From Acheta domesticus (taxonomy: Eukaryota; Arthropoda; Insecta; Orthoptera; Gryllidae): a DNA stretch of 64,000 nucleotides. The DNA lies in NCBI GenBank assembly GCA_031308135.1, contig JAHLJT010000631.1:35015522-35079521 (forward strand). The letters are read 5' to 3'. Positions 20,751-32,479 of the stretch are shown in pieces (position 1 is the first letter of the stretch; each line of letters begins with the position of its first letter). The translations under genes and the position numbers were made by a program. The notes below the pieces were generated by a model. It had not been told where the DNA came from. It ran no database searches and saw only the letters and a list, made by a program, of their open reading frames with translations.

Positions 20751-22098
20751 CTCGCATTTGCTCTCGTTCTCAGCTGTTTGTGACACGGGTATCTGACCCA
20801 GGAAGTTTTTTTTCTTCTAACGGTTCTATATGTTTTTGTGGGTACTGAATTCCAATGTTGTTTGCCACCTCGAAAAACGTCAGCTTCACGGAGAAAATAG
20901 TGAAAAAAATTTCGAACTTTTTTCAATTTTTCACTTATATCTCAAACGTTTGATCCAAACAGTCACTATTTACAAAATTAACGTTGAGAATTTTTTTTAC
21001 AAAATGGGTGTATTAACTGAAAACCGGCTTAGGCGCTAGAGTGCGCTGAAAAAACAGTGACTTTTTGACTCTTTCGCCATAACGGCTGAATAGATTTCTC
21101 TCGTTCTCCTGTATTGCGGCGGCGCTTTAGTTTCACTATATAACGCTTGAGAACAACAATTGTGAGCGAATTATTAATGTTGTTATGTGGTTAACATTCC
21201 GATACTCCCAGAATCAATAGGGACATATACTCGTGCGGAGTGTCGGCAAACGCAGCGTTAGGTAACCAAAGAAGACTAGACAAGAAAAGTTGACAGGCAA
21301 TACGTTCTGTATAATAAATATATTCATTGAATATTTGTACCAATTTGTCCGTTTGTCAATAGGTGCCAAATTATGATGTAAATAAATTTAACTAAAGACG
21401 GAACTTCAAGTATGCAACAGAAATATTGAACAAGACAATCAAATTGCATCAGAGTAATTGTACCAGCTTTTTCAAAAACGTTGCATTGTTGAATATGAAA
21501 TACAAACATTTTACGTAATACTTGAGTCGAAACTTGAAATTTATTCTAAAGGAAAGTTATATACAGTAAAGAAATCAACTAATTTTTTTGTAGAGTATCA
21601 AATTTTAGAAGCTCCGGATTAAAGGTCTCTTTGATTCTAGTACAAAAACCTTCAAATCTCAACTGAAAAAGAAAACTAGTATGAAAAAATTATTTTCAAA
21701 AGTTCGTTTTTAGTAGTGGCGTACAAATAAATGATGATATAAAATAATCGTGATATTGTGAATTATTGATAAATGAAATTATTCCTGCTGTCACTCGTAA
21801 GGTTACTAAAGTTTCGTTCTGGATGTGGATGCTTCAGGCTGTGGGAGGGGAGTCGTCTCGAACAGCAGCAGGAAGATTCGGCCGGTCACCTTGATGGAAT
21901 GTGGACCGAAGTTTCTCAACCGAGAAAGGAATTTTTAAAGTGAGAGAAGTTTAATAAATAATAGTATAAATAGTGTGTAATGCCATGGTAATGTGAAATA
22001 TTGTAGGAATTAATGTTTTGTGTCAACTCAGCTGCTTCAGAAAGTGGCATTGCAACAAGGGGGAGGGAGCGCCTTGGTCTCAGTTGTTGTTTTTTTTT
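20751..22098. other. AT-rich stretch, nothing recognised
   Basis: No coding, RNA or transposon-end signals that I can support. Confidence 0.4.
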
Positions 22099-22109
22099 GG
22101 TGTGTGTGT

Positions 22110-22180
<71 letters not shown>
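22099..22180 (+). repeat. (TG)n microsatellite
   Basis: About 41 TG units with one TA interruption near 22113. It gives a false poly His/Thr frame on the minus strand. Confidence 0.97.
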
Positions 22181-22184
<4 letters not shown>

Positions 22185-23137
22185 TGAGGTGAGGTGAGCC
22201 ATTTTTGAGGTGAAGGTGCCATTACTGTTTGAACTTCAATAGCCACGGTTTCGATATAACGCGTAGTTTGTTTGTTTTTCTATAAAACGAAAAATTGAAA
22301 CAAGTGCGAAATTTTTAGTTATTTTTTCTTTCGATTCGCTCTGTGAAGCCGACCTTTCTTGAAGTGGCAAACATTACATTTGAATTCAGTACTCCTCGAA
22401 ACATGTACAACTCTTGAGGAAAAACTTCGGGAATTTTTGAACACCGGGAGACTTAGTCTAAAGGTGGAAATAGATAAGGAAGGCAGTAGACAGTACTTCT
22501 AATCATATTATCGTAATTATTTGAATGAAATGTTTTAATTTTCATAAAACATTATGTAAGACTTTCTTATTGAGACAAAGCCACATTATGTAAATATTAT
22601 ACAACCACTTTGACCTCCATATCATGAAACATATTCCACGGCCATCTTCAAGCAAAAAGCATTATTTCTTAAGCAGAAATACATATCTGAAGTCCTCTCA
22701 ACTGGAAATGAAGACCCTTCTACAAGTTTAATCAATCTTTCAACTTTTACGCCATTTATGCCCAACCCTCGGTTCGAAGCAGAAGCGTCTTCTACAAGAA
22801 TGTCTTTGGACATCAAGGTGCTCATTTGTTAGTTATTTGACTTTGGAATACACGAAGGCAATAGCGCTTTCATTACCTGAAGTTATGGCGCAGACTGTCT
22901 CCACCTCATGCTTTGGTAACTAACGTAATACAGTATTACTGATTGCCTACTTGATTACTGCTAGAAGTCAATTTTTATGCATGTTTATTTCAACTTCCAA
23001 TTATGCGTCAATTGCTGACTTATTCTAAACATTATTTTGAAATTTATAATTTTTATTGATGACTATTGTAATTTGCTAATTGTTTTGAATTGTATTCAGT
23101 AGGCAAAGATTGTATTTGTACATTATTACTTATTACC
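22181..23137. other. No supported gene
   Basis: AT-rich, without recognisable features. A 67-codon minus-strand frame near 22622-22825 has no domain. Confidence 0.4.
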
Positions 23138-23775
23138 GCGCACGCAATACAGAGGAAGTTATGCAATGTTGCTCAAAAAAACGGCAAATTGTCGGCAGAA
23201 AAACTCTTATTACTGAGCCCTAGTACCGAAAAAGTGTATAGATCCAGTTGCTAAATTTAGGGGGGAAATTCTTCAACGTGTGGTATAGCCAGAATCCATG
23301 ATTTGTGAGTCCTTGATGCCGAAAAATAGAATGATGGCAAAACGTCCGTCTGCCCGTCTGTCTGTGCGTCCGTTAGTGAACAACGTTAGCGGCTAAACTG
23401 TTCTGCTGATTTTCTCCAAAATTGATATTCCCCTATCGAACAGGCTGATATCGCGGCCCCTTGAATTGGAAATCGATATTTTAGTTTTTGTGGGCACTTT
23501 ACATGACGCCTCTGGGTCATTTTCATTTAAATTTTGTTATTGGTAGTGTAAAGGACGTTTAAGAGAATGGTGCAGGTCTCATTTTCGTTCAAAGCTTTAA
23601 TTTTTCGAAAACTGCAAAAATTCAATTTTTTTCTGCGTCTTCCTACAACTACGATTATGAAGATAGAGATTCATTCGCTTAATGAAATCTGTTCCTTAAA
23701 GATAGATTTTGAAATAAGGTCATTGATAATTTTTCGAAAATTTGAGCACTTTTCATGTAATTTTGCGTGATTTTG
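23138..23775 (+). repeat. Dispersed repeat family X, copy a
   Basis: Contains TTATGCAATG..., then AAAAAGTGTATAGATCCAG, a CCAGAATCCATG segment, a CCGTCTGCCCGTCTGTCTG-like run, TTTTCTCCAAAATTGATATTC, and CTTCCTACAACTACGATTAT. The same order is found at 29335-30600 and 62346-62560, and inverted at 26330-27484. No protein similarity or clear ends can be seen. Confidence 0.75.
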
Positions 23776-24394
23776 TGATTGCGAGAAAGTGCGTGCTGTT
23801 GTAGCAACACTAGTTCTTTACTTAATTGTAGTGTGTAATATATTATCTTCTACACAAATAAAGTTCAAGTGTGTATGTTTTCCAAATATCTGCTTTTGTA
23901 CAATCACATTTATTTAGTATATAATTTTATATTTAAAAAGTATATATTATTTACGTGATGTAAAATTCAATTGTTTTTACGGTTCTCTCTGTCCGTGGTT
24001 ATTTCCGGAGCGGTTGAACCAATTTCGATATGGATTAAGGTAGAATGTTTGTAGTAATGTGGAAAAAACTTAGGCTACTTTAAAAGAAGATTGTTTTTGG
24101 ATGTATAAATTAGTTTTGTTTGTTATTTCATACAAATCTACAGTTTTATTCATGTACACTAGACCTTCAAAACAAGCGAAAAGTTATCATCTGTTTAAAA
24201 CTTCATAAACAATATACCTAACCTCCTTTCCTACTCCAAATTGCAAAATGTAGTGCAATTTCCCCCTTTTTTTTAGCAAATATCTCGAAAACAGTGAGTA
24301 AATTCATGGAAGTGAAAGAAACGTTCCTGAAAGCTCATAAAAGTATCGACTGAATTGGAACGAATTAATTACACCGAAAAATTGACATCTTGGC

Positions 24395-24440
24395 GTGTAA
24401 TTGGAATGAATTATTGCCTTATAATTGATTCCAATTACAC
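24395..24440. repeat. Near-perfect 46-bp palindrome
   Basis: Two 20-base arms starting GTGTAATTGGAAT match in 19 of 20 positions and enclose a 6-base loop, TGCCTT. Weaker flanking complementarity (ATTACAC / GTGTAATTA) extends the structure. It could be a hairpin core of a small foldback element. Confidence 0.7.
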
Positions 24441-26009
24441 AATTAGGCTCTGTGTAATTAAAGGTCGCAATTGTTACTGCAAGATTGCCCGGAGTATGCA
24501 ACAGTGCATTTGTCTACAGCTGCCCGTAGCTGATCGTAGCAAATAGGGGAGAGCGAAGCAGGTGTGGCAGGGTGAGTAGGCGGGGCGCGGTGTGCAGGGA
24601 GTGCGTGGAGCTGTGGGTGGGTGAGAGGGGGCAGGCCACAGTGCAGCAGGGAGGGCTAGGGCACGGATGCGCTATCTGTACACTACACTATATCCATAGA
24701 ATTAATTCCTTTTTCAGGCTGATAGTAGTTTTTGACCTGGTTAACGCACGAACTTCAGGTTGTCGTAATAAAGGAGACGAATAGAGGGAACCCATAAAAA
24801 ATTGACTGTAACTGATTGAGAAGAAAATACAATAACTGATTGAAAAGAACACACAAAAAACAGAAGTAACAGTTTCAAAAATTCAAGAGTTTTTAATATT
24901 TTTCTTATATTCCTATACCCGTACATTTGTTCCAAATATAATAAATTTCAAGATAAATTAAAATGCTGTTGGTTTCAATATTTTTGTTTAAATTGAACCA
25001 ACGAGTGGATTCAGTACATTTTGCTTGAAATAATGCCGAATGAACTTTGTAATAAATATGAAGTAAAATATACTTTATCCAAATGAACCACACAACAAAT
25101 CACTGTTATTGTTCAGACTTCTTTTAGGCAACAATTCTGTACAAGACTTCACATGCGTTCTGATACCTGAAATTTAAAAATGGTGAAGTCCTCATCGTCA
25201 ATAATATATTTTCTAATGTATGTTCATGTTTGCATGATCATGACCATTGTAAACTAAATTATAACCTCAAACTCACTCGCTTGCTGGCGCTTGCCACGAA
25301 ACTACGACCAAGACTACCACCACTTTCAGTAGACCTTTTCAAGAGAAGACACGGAGACAATGAACAAATGAATGCAGATACATTACTCATTATATTAAGA
25401 TATGATTAATATTAGTGTTTATACTATAAAATCTGTTTTTTTAAGCAAGGAATAACACGTGTGGGGCCTTCATGGGAAGGAAAAGGAAAATTACGAAGTG
25501 TACTTGAGAAGAAAGCTTAAATTACTTTCTGACAGAAAACTGATTTGTATTTTATGATATATACACAAGACATGTAGATTCTGCCGCTTAAGCTCAATCT
25601 TGGCTAAATTTCTGCACCTACGGCAGTGGTAAAGGTGTCATTTGGCGTATCATTCAGCTCAAAAGAGTGCAAAAGAAAAGATAATCTTATCATTTATTGC
25701 AGCAACTGAATTGCTTGAATTTTGAGGTGAGATACGTCTGTTAAACGAATGACGATAGTATTTCGACCAATTCGATTCTCTATTTCTGTGAATCAACAGG
25801 CGAACGGAAACACAATATACGCCATCACAATTCTTTTTTGCATTAATGAGCTTATAACAGTATGCTGTGATGTTTAAAATCATTAGGCCCCGCTTAAATT
25901 AAAACCATTAGGCTTGTACTGCAGCATGTGACCTGCTGTTCGTATTTTGTGTTCCATGTAAATTTTCCTGGTTGATATGATTTCCAGTAGATATACTGCG
26001 ATTTTTTTA
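24441..26009. other. AT-rich stretch, no supported gene
   Basis: A GC-moderate patch at about 24545-24670 is the only compositional change. No recognised features. Confidence 0.4.
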
Positions 26010-26211
26010 ACTTTGCCTCTCGAGCCCCTAAGGTCACGATGGAACATCACTCGGAATTTCGCACCTTTCTCGGTCGTGCCGCTAGAAGTCGCATGCTCGC
26101 AACCCCTGATTTGATACGGTCACAATCACATGATATCAACCGGCACGACTGAGAAAGACGCGAAATACCGTGACATATTTCATCGTGAAGACGGGCCTTG
26201 AGGGGCAAAGT
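26010..26211. mobile_element. TA-flanked long-inverted-repeat MITE, copy 1
   Basis: 202 bp from ACTTTGCC to GGCAAAGT, flanked by TA on both sides as expected for a Tc1/mariner-type insertion. The two arms, about 70 bp each, match imperfectly (shared CACGATG, then AATTTCGC/TATTTCGC, then TTTCTC(G/A)GTCGTGCCG). A related copy lies near 45305-45435. Confidence 0.75.
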
Positions 26212-26329
26212 TAGAACTAATGGTGCTACAGAATGGCACAGACTTTCCCGTATTGGTTTTCCGTTTCCTTGGGTCTTCGCTAGCTATTTGGAATTGCCAC
26301 ATACTCTTTCTTTCCAGCTGCCATCTATC

Positions 26330-27484
26330 ATCTCCAAAAGTACATTTTTTTGGCCATTTTCTTAATTGTTCGGTTTCCTATTGGTAAAATGGAAATATTA
26401 ATTTTAGAAAATTAAAGAACACAAAAACCTAGTCCTAAATGGCAATTTTCTTTAAAAAATTATGTGCCGTTTTAAAGACAATTGCGTTTTAGCGAAAATT
26501 GAAGCTCAACTAAAAATGCGAAAATTGAAACTCATATTCAAGAAAATTTTTGAGTTTTCAAAACACTTTATTTGAAGTTATTTGAAGCACTTGCACTTAC
26601 AAATATAATAATCTTTACAAATTGCTGGTAATGTGCATATTAAAGATATGAAAGATCTTTCAAAAAAATTACATTTATATACTTTTTGAAAATACAAAAA
26701 AAAAAAACTCAAAATAAACTTTACGTCATATTAAAGAGTGTAATTAGCACTGTCTGTTACAAAAGTTTCAAGAAAAAATTTGCAGCTTTATCTGATTAAA
26801 TGGCGTTTGAGCGTTTCTGAAAATGCGGAATTTAGAGCTACTTTTCACAGAAAACGGTTGTGTTTTCGAGAAACTTTACTTGACATTATTTAAAGCTCGT
26901 GTGCTTCTTAATATAAGAATGCCAACAAGTCAAGGCTGATGTAAATATTAACGACTTGAGAGACAAGTAAAAAAAAATACATTTTTGCCTTTTTTGAAAA
27001 AACAAAAGAATAGAGCAATATGGCGTTTTTTGTCGTCTCATAAAATACATTAGGCACTATTCCTACCAAAAGTTTAAAAAACAAATTTGGAGCCGTTTTT
27101 GAGAAAATTTTGAAAATGTCCGGGGGCTGTATGTAAAGTACCCCCAAATTTTACAGAATCTTTTTCAAAATCTCAAAGCTTTGACTAGAACCATATCGAC
27201 AGGGGAATATCCATTTTGGAAGAAATCGTACCTATGTTTCAGGCGCAAGCAGTGTTCACAGACGGACGGACAGACAGATGGACGTTTTCGTTTCAATTGG
27301 TTTTTCGGTATCAAGGACCTACAAAAGAGGGTTTCTGGCTACACCACGTGTTAGAGGAATTTTTTTCTTAATTTAACAACTGGTTTTATCCACTTTTTCG
27401 TTATCAGCGTTCGGCAATGTCTTTTTTTTCTGGGGAAAATTGACCATTTTTTCGCGCAGCATTACATAACTTTCCCTATACTAC
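26330..27484 (-). repeat. Dispersed repeat family X, copy b, with internal tandem units
   Basis: The right part, read on the minus strand, follows copy a: GTTATGTAATG, AAAAAGTGGATAAAACCAG, the TAGCCAGAAACC segment, TCTGTCTGTCCGTCCGTCTG, CAAAATGGATATTCCCC. The left part is two direct repeats of about 290 bp (about 26520-26810 and 26825-27115) sharing ACTTTA(T/C)TTGA, a TTAGCACT / TTAGGCACT segment, and ACAAAAGTTT/CCAAAAGTTT. Confidence 0.7.
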
Positions 27485-29334
27485 GTATATCACTCCGTGT
27501 ATACGTACGTATACGGGAAAGTAAAAATCGCTGTATAGTGAGAGTTGACGATTCGTTTGTTTCGGGTGAGGTGATGTGCCAACTGTGCGTTTGCTGTGCG
27601 CCAAGAGAAGGTCGTTCTCGCCTGCCTCCGCCCAGCGCTTCGCTGTCCCGGTTCGGTGCTGAAGGATTGCAGTGGTGCCGTGACGGTGCACTTTGTCGCG
27701 AGTGAGGAGAGTGTACACATTGGTACGTTTATGCTCAAACATTCATGGGCGTGTTAAGCTGAATACATGTGATGTATGTGATGTATAACTGAATTAATCA
27801 CGCGTATCTTCTCTCGCAAAGTGCTTGCATCATTACTAATGACAACTTACGAATGCTATTCCTTCTTTCGCTTAATGCACTGAGTCAACTGTGCTCCTAT
27901 CATTCATGTTTATGGAAACAGTGTCTTTCACGATGAATGTTGTTAAGTGGCGCATTCTTACTTTCATGGATATGACATTAACGGATATTCATTCCTTTGC
28001 TGTCGAGTGTAACTTTCTGTTTAGCTAAGCATCATCAGGGAGGAAAGAACTACCGCCCCCTGTCTGTTGTTTATGCTGATTCGCGTTAGTGCTTAAGCGC
28101 GGACGGACACTTCTCAAAGAGAAGAATTATTGTGTTCCTCGTCATCGACAAAGGATCTCGCTATTGTTACGAGCGGTTGGAATGTTGGAAAATGCACGGT
28201 TGGAATGTTGATTCTTCTTGCTGAAGAAAGGGCAAGTTGGGTTGCGAGTGAATTGATCGTAAAAGTTTAATTTTAGAAATGTTAGTGTTGATTCCAAACT
28301 ATTGCAGATTTTGAAAATGATTTAATATATTAATATGTAAATATAATTCAAAGAAAAATATAAGAAAATATTGGATTGGATATTTTTTTTCTCTCAATAA
28401 ATTTTACAGGGGAGCAACATACCTTAGTATCCAGAGTTTATATGATGTTAATGAAGGCTCTGAAATCATTGTTGCTTAAATAATCTTGACTTGTCTTATT
28501 AGCGTTTCAGGTTCTCATGAAAATTACGTTATAATCGTAAATGCACTGTGGGATTATTACAGTGAACTCCGCTGGGAAGGGACCCTCGCGCTCCCCCCCT
28601 TCCCCGCTTGGGCGCCATTGTCCAAAATTAAAAATAGTGTTATTAATAGTGTGTGGTTAATTAACTTGCAACAAAGAGAATCGTGTGATACGGAAATTGT
28701 CATTAACTGTGTTACATGAAGTTGGTGAAATCAGAGCAACAAGGTATCGCGACTAGGCGGCGAGGGGAGAGGAAGTGGCGTCTCTCCGAATGAAAGAATG
28801 CAGAACCGGTGCAGCACTTATCATTCAGCATCCGTTGAGTGCGCTCGCCACTCGTGCATTCTCTTTCAGACGCGAATTGTATTATTGTTCGTTTCATGTC
28901 ACTCGGACCTCTCGACGCCGGTCAGCTCGACGTCCATTCCCAAACCCCTGTCATTGTTGCGAGAATTGTAGGAATTATAGAATAATTCGTGTAACTCACT
29001 GAAGATTGGGTAGTCGTAAATTAAAATTGTGGAATCTGCAGAGTTGGGACCAGAACCATTTTTTTTATTTGTTGTCATAAACGTCTTGGAAAAATTGCAG
29101 TAGCGAAAACTCTGGAGCGAAGTTCGATTAGAACTTTGTGCACCGAGAACATCCTCTGATAACCGCCGGTCGAGGACTCTCCCGTTGGCCATTGCAGGAG
29201 CGGAAGGCTCGCATATTTGCCGTCGAAAAGAAATTTTCTGTAGCTTCAAACTAGCGCGGAGAACGAAATGCTGTAGTAGAATCAACTAGGTTATTTTCAT
29301 TGTTTATTCATTTCAAGTTTTTGTTTTTAACAGT
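27485..29334. other. No supported gene
   Basis: A GC-moderate patch at about 27520-27720 precedes AT-rich DNA. The 128-codon minus-strand frame at 28899-29285 shows no recognised domain. No splice or RNA signals strong enough to list. Confidence 0.4.
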
Positions 29335-30600
29335 GGTGCAGTCAGAATCCCTATTTTGTGGGTTCGTGATACCGAAAAACTAATTGAAAGCAAAATGACT
29401 GTCCGTCCGTCTGTGTGTAAACAACGCTAGCGACTAAACGGTTAAGCCGATTTTCTCCAAAATAGACAAGACCCGATCAATGTGACTGGTCATGTCCCCT
29501 TGAATTTGAAACCGATGTTTTAGTTTTTTGGGGGGGATACTTTACATGAAGCTCCTGGGACATTTTCAAAATTTTCAAAAAAGTGGCGTGAACAATTTTT
29601 ACTAAATTTTGTTGTTGCATAGTCTGAATTAAATGAGAAAGGCGCAGGTCTCGTGTTGGTTAATAACACTGATTTTTCGAAAATTGAAAAAAATCATAAT
29701 TTTTCAGCATCTTCCTACAACTACAATTATGAAGATACATTTTTTTCTTAATAAAATGTGCTCATAAAAACTTCTTCAAATAAGTTCATGTTCAATTTTT
29801 CAAAAACATGAGTATTTTTGCGAAATTTTGTATCAGTTAGGCAATTTTATTTTCTTATTTTTTCTTAAACACCGCACAACATGTTTTGATTAAATTGAGA
29901 CCTTAGATACGATAAAGGAAGCTTAAGAGATTGGTGCAGATTTCACGTCCGTTGAAATGCCTCATTTTGCCAAAAAATCGGCCTCTTCCTACATCTACAT
30001 GCCAAACACATTGTGAAGATACAATTGTGTTTGAAATTTATTTTATTTTATGTCGCATCAACTACAAAAAGTTACTAGCGACATAAACACTATAACATTA
30101 ATATTTCATTAATACATTCATTAATAAACGTGTAATGTTATGACACTTACAATGGAGCATTCATATCACATTATTAACCAGTTTATACACTTTTCTTATA
30201 TTTCACTGTACAGGTTAATGCCCTTCAAAAAATTGAGAAACAGACTGCATTGTTCTCAGTCCTTTAGCACTCTTAACAAGTCGTTATTGACACCATATCT
30301 CGTCCGGTCTGTCTCAAACCTGGGGCACATAAATGGTAAATATACATAGAAACATTACACACATTACACATAACGGCCGTATTCCTGGTGATCAGATGGG
30401 CATGTGGGAGCTTGGTGTGACCTATTCTGCATCTAGTTAACACATGGTCAGCTCTGCAGAAGTATGTGGAAGATATAATTGTTTTTCTTAATAAAATATG
30501 CTCATCAAAAAGAGATATTCAAATAAGGTCATGTTGAATTTTTCCTAAATATGCGTATTTGTGGAGTAATTGGGCGTCAAAATGAGTCACCCGCTGTCCT
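29335..30600 (+). repeat. Dispersed repeat family X, copy c, interrupted
   Basis: Begins at CAGAATCCCTATTTTGTGGG and follows copy a: the CCGTCCGTCTGTGTG run, TTCTCCAAAATAGACAAG, CATCTTCCTACAACTACAAT. A second internal unit (about 29890-30014, resumed at 30483-30575) repeats the CTTCCTAC-ATCTAC and TTCTTAATAAAAT(A/G)TGCTCAT words. It is split by the insertion at 30029-30468. Confidence 0.72.
30029..30468 (-). mobile_element. 5'-truncated retro-insertion with 14-bp target duplication
   Basis: 440 bp lying between GAAGATACAATTGT (30015-30028) and GAAGATATAATTGT (30469-30482), which match in 13 of 14 bases. Read on the minus strand the insert ends in an A-rich tail (ATAAAATAAAATAAA), as after target-primed reverse transcription. 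The body has no intact frame; short translated pieces loosely resemble LINE carboxyl ends, but I cannot name the family. Confidence 0.68.
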
Positions 30601-30820
30601 AAGAGAACTTTAACTTAAGAGAATTTTAAAACAGTGCTAAAAAATTGTTTGATAACCTATTTTAGGATCCTGAAATATAGAGAATAAATAACGAAAATGC
30701 ATAGAAATGAATAGAAACCTAATACAGGAAAGTCTATGCCATTCTGTCAAATTATCTTTATTCGCAGGCGTCTTAATGTTAGATGTAATATTTTCAATAT
30801 TTTTTTGTGTGACCAACCTG

Positions 30821-31083
30821 GATGCCCGAGTTGGCTAAGAGCGTATACCGACTTAGCGCTTCGGTTCGAAGGGTCGCGGGTTCGAGTCCCGCCTTGGTTG
30901 ATTGTCCCTTGCCTCCCATGTATGTGTTGCCAGGGGCAGCGTTCGCGGGGGCTCGCGTTCTGCTAAATCCAGATCAGAGGAGCCTGCAAGCGTGTTGGTG
31001 TCTAGTGTATGGTCGAATATGTGTCCCATCGGTACGTGAAGGGTAACCGGCTATCCGCTAGATGAAAGCCCGAGGGAAAAAAA
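30821..31083 (+). repeat. SINE-B, tRNA-derived
   Basis: The head (about 30815-30900) has a D-arm-like CCCGAGTTGGCTAAGAGCG, an anticodon-arm-like ACCGA...TCGGT, and a perfect T-arm GCGGG-TTCGAGT-CCCGC, so A and B boxes for RNA polymerase III are present. The acceptor stem is only partly paired and the anticodon loop is the wrong size, so this is not a working tRNA. A body of about 180 bp follows and ends in GAGGGAAAAAAAA. Confidence 0.7.
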
Positions 31084-31199
31084 ATTGTGAATGTGGCGAC
31101 AAGGTAACACCGTAGTCATCAGCAATGAGGGTGCGTCTCGGAGGACGTTGGTGGTGACAAAAGTCGTCCAGTCCTCCCCCGCGCGTAAGGCTTCCGATG

Positions 31200-31600
31200 C
31201 GACGGCCGCCCCACCCTCGCCCAACCCCGCCCCTTGCCCCATCTCATCGCCGCCCCGCCCCCACCCTTCGCGGCGCGCCGCTGCCAACCTACAATTACCT
31301 TTGCTTATTTACTATGGTAAACATATAGTAAGAAGGCACAGAATGGGGGTCTGTACCGTGGCCATAATCATCTGTTACCAGACCGGTCGGCGTCGGGGGC
31401 GGGGCGAAGCGGGACGGGACGGCGGAGGCGGCGGTGGCGGCGACGGAGGCGCGCAGGCCTGCCAACCGCTCGCCGCGGGGCGCAGGGTGGCACACGCCTT
31501 TGTGCTGCATGTGGAGGGCAGTCCGCTTCCTTCCGTTGCCCCCGCTCTCGCTGCTCCGCCCTCGCTGCCGCTAGGAGTTACGCTCTAGATGTTTCTGTGT
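31200..31600. other. Two GC-rich patches split by an AT-rich block
   Basis: C-rich text at 31200-31280 and G-rich text at 31380-31580 flank an AT-rich block at about 31290-31345. The frame at 31091-31588 is compositional. No gene is supported. Confidence 0.3.
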
Positions 31601-31675
31601 ATTAGTCAGCTCCGGCACGTGGCTGGAAGTTATACTGGAATGACGTGACTTCCCTGTAACGAAAGAAACACCTCC

Positions 31676-31676
<1 letters not shown>

Positions 31677-31707
<31 letters not shown>

Positions 31708-31722
31708 CTACTACTACTGTGT
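31677..31722 (+). repeat. Compound trinucleotide repeat
   Basis: (CCA)n, then (ACA)n, then (ACT)n in direct succession. It produces a false Ser/Cys/Trp-rich frame on the minus strand. Confidence 0.9.
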
Positions 31723-31929
31723 TTTAGAGGATTTATGTATGGAACTTTTTGCGTCCTATATACGGTGTTGATTTGAAATTGTGTGATGTGCAAACAGTAC
31801 AGGTGGTGAGAATGGCTTCCAACGCATGATTGAGCGAAATATTTGAGGGGTCGTTCTTGGCGCACGGGCGTTCTGCTTAGTCGCAGGAAAAGTGGGCTTG
31901 GCAAATTGTCGGCGGTGTCAGCGACAATA

Positions 31930-32302
31930 AGGGGCGCCGTGCGAGCGGGGTAATGATAGTGTCGGGCGGCGCGGCGAGGCGCGGGCCGGGCCGGGCTGTC
32001 GTCGGCGAGGCAGTGTTGGCAGCGGCGGGCGCGGCCGAGCGCCGGCGGAGACGCCCGAGCGAGCGCGCGCGCGACGGGCCCCCCTCCCCCGCCCGCGCCC
32101 GACGCATCGGCCGCATCGCGCCACGCCGCGCGCTTTTTAGTGGCGACTTGTTGGTCGCGGCGACGGCACGGGCGAGCGCACGGACGGACGAGCGAGCGAG
32201 CGGCTGGCGACGACGACGACGACGACGAGCGACAAGGCGGCGGACGCAGGGCATGAGCGCGGGCTCCGGGCGCCAACGGCGACTCCCTCAGTGAGCGGCG
32301 GG

Positions 32303-32337
<35 letters not shown>

Positions 32338-32405
32338 ACGCGGTGCCGAGTAGACGCTGGTTCATCCTCCGCTGACGGGCCCCGCCGCGTGCACCCCGGC
32401 GCAAG
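31930..32405 (+). promoter_or_regulatory. CpG island and possible 5' untranslated first exon
   Basis: A dense CpG block ends with CGGCGCAAG at 32405, followed by GTAAGC, which is a good 5' splice site. It contains (CGA)n near 32207-32232 and (GGCA)n at 32302-32336. A long GC-rich non-coding exon ending in a strong donor is a common shape for the first exon of a regulatory gene. There is no TATA box or proven start site, and the next exon would lie beyond what I can identify. This is inference. Confidence 0.35.
32302..32336 (+). repeat. (GGCA)n microsatellite
   Basis: About eight to nine perfect GGCA units. It encodes a false Cys-Leu-Pro-Ala repeat on the minus strand. Confidence 0.95.
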
Positions 32406-32479
32406 GTAAGCAGCCTCCTCCACGTGCGTCGCGCCGCCCGGCCGCCGGGCCCGCCCCGACCGCCGCCGCAGATGGCGGT

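Noticed and set aside
22037..22246. His/Thr repeat protein
   Set aside because: Reading of the (TG)n microsatellite on the minus strand.
28899..29285. 128-codon minus-strand frame as a gene
   Set aside because: No domain, no splice support, no repeat homology; within the length range expected by chance in moderate-GC DNA.
30815..30900. Functional tRNA gene
   Set aside because: The T arm is perfect, but the acceptor stem is mismatched, the anticodon loop is not 7 bases when the stem is paired, and a SINE body with an A-rich tail follows.
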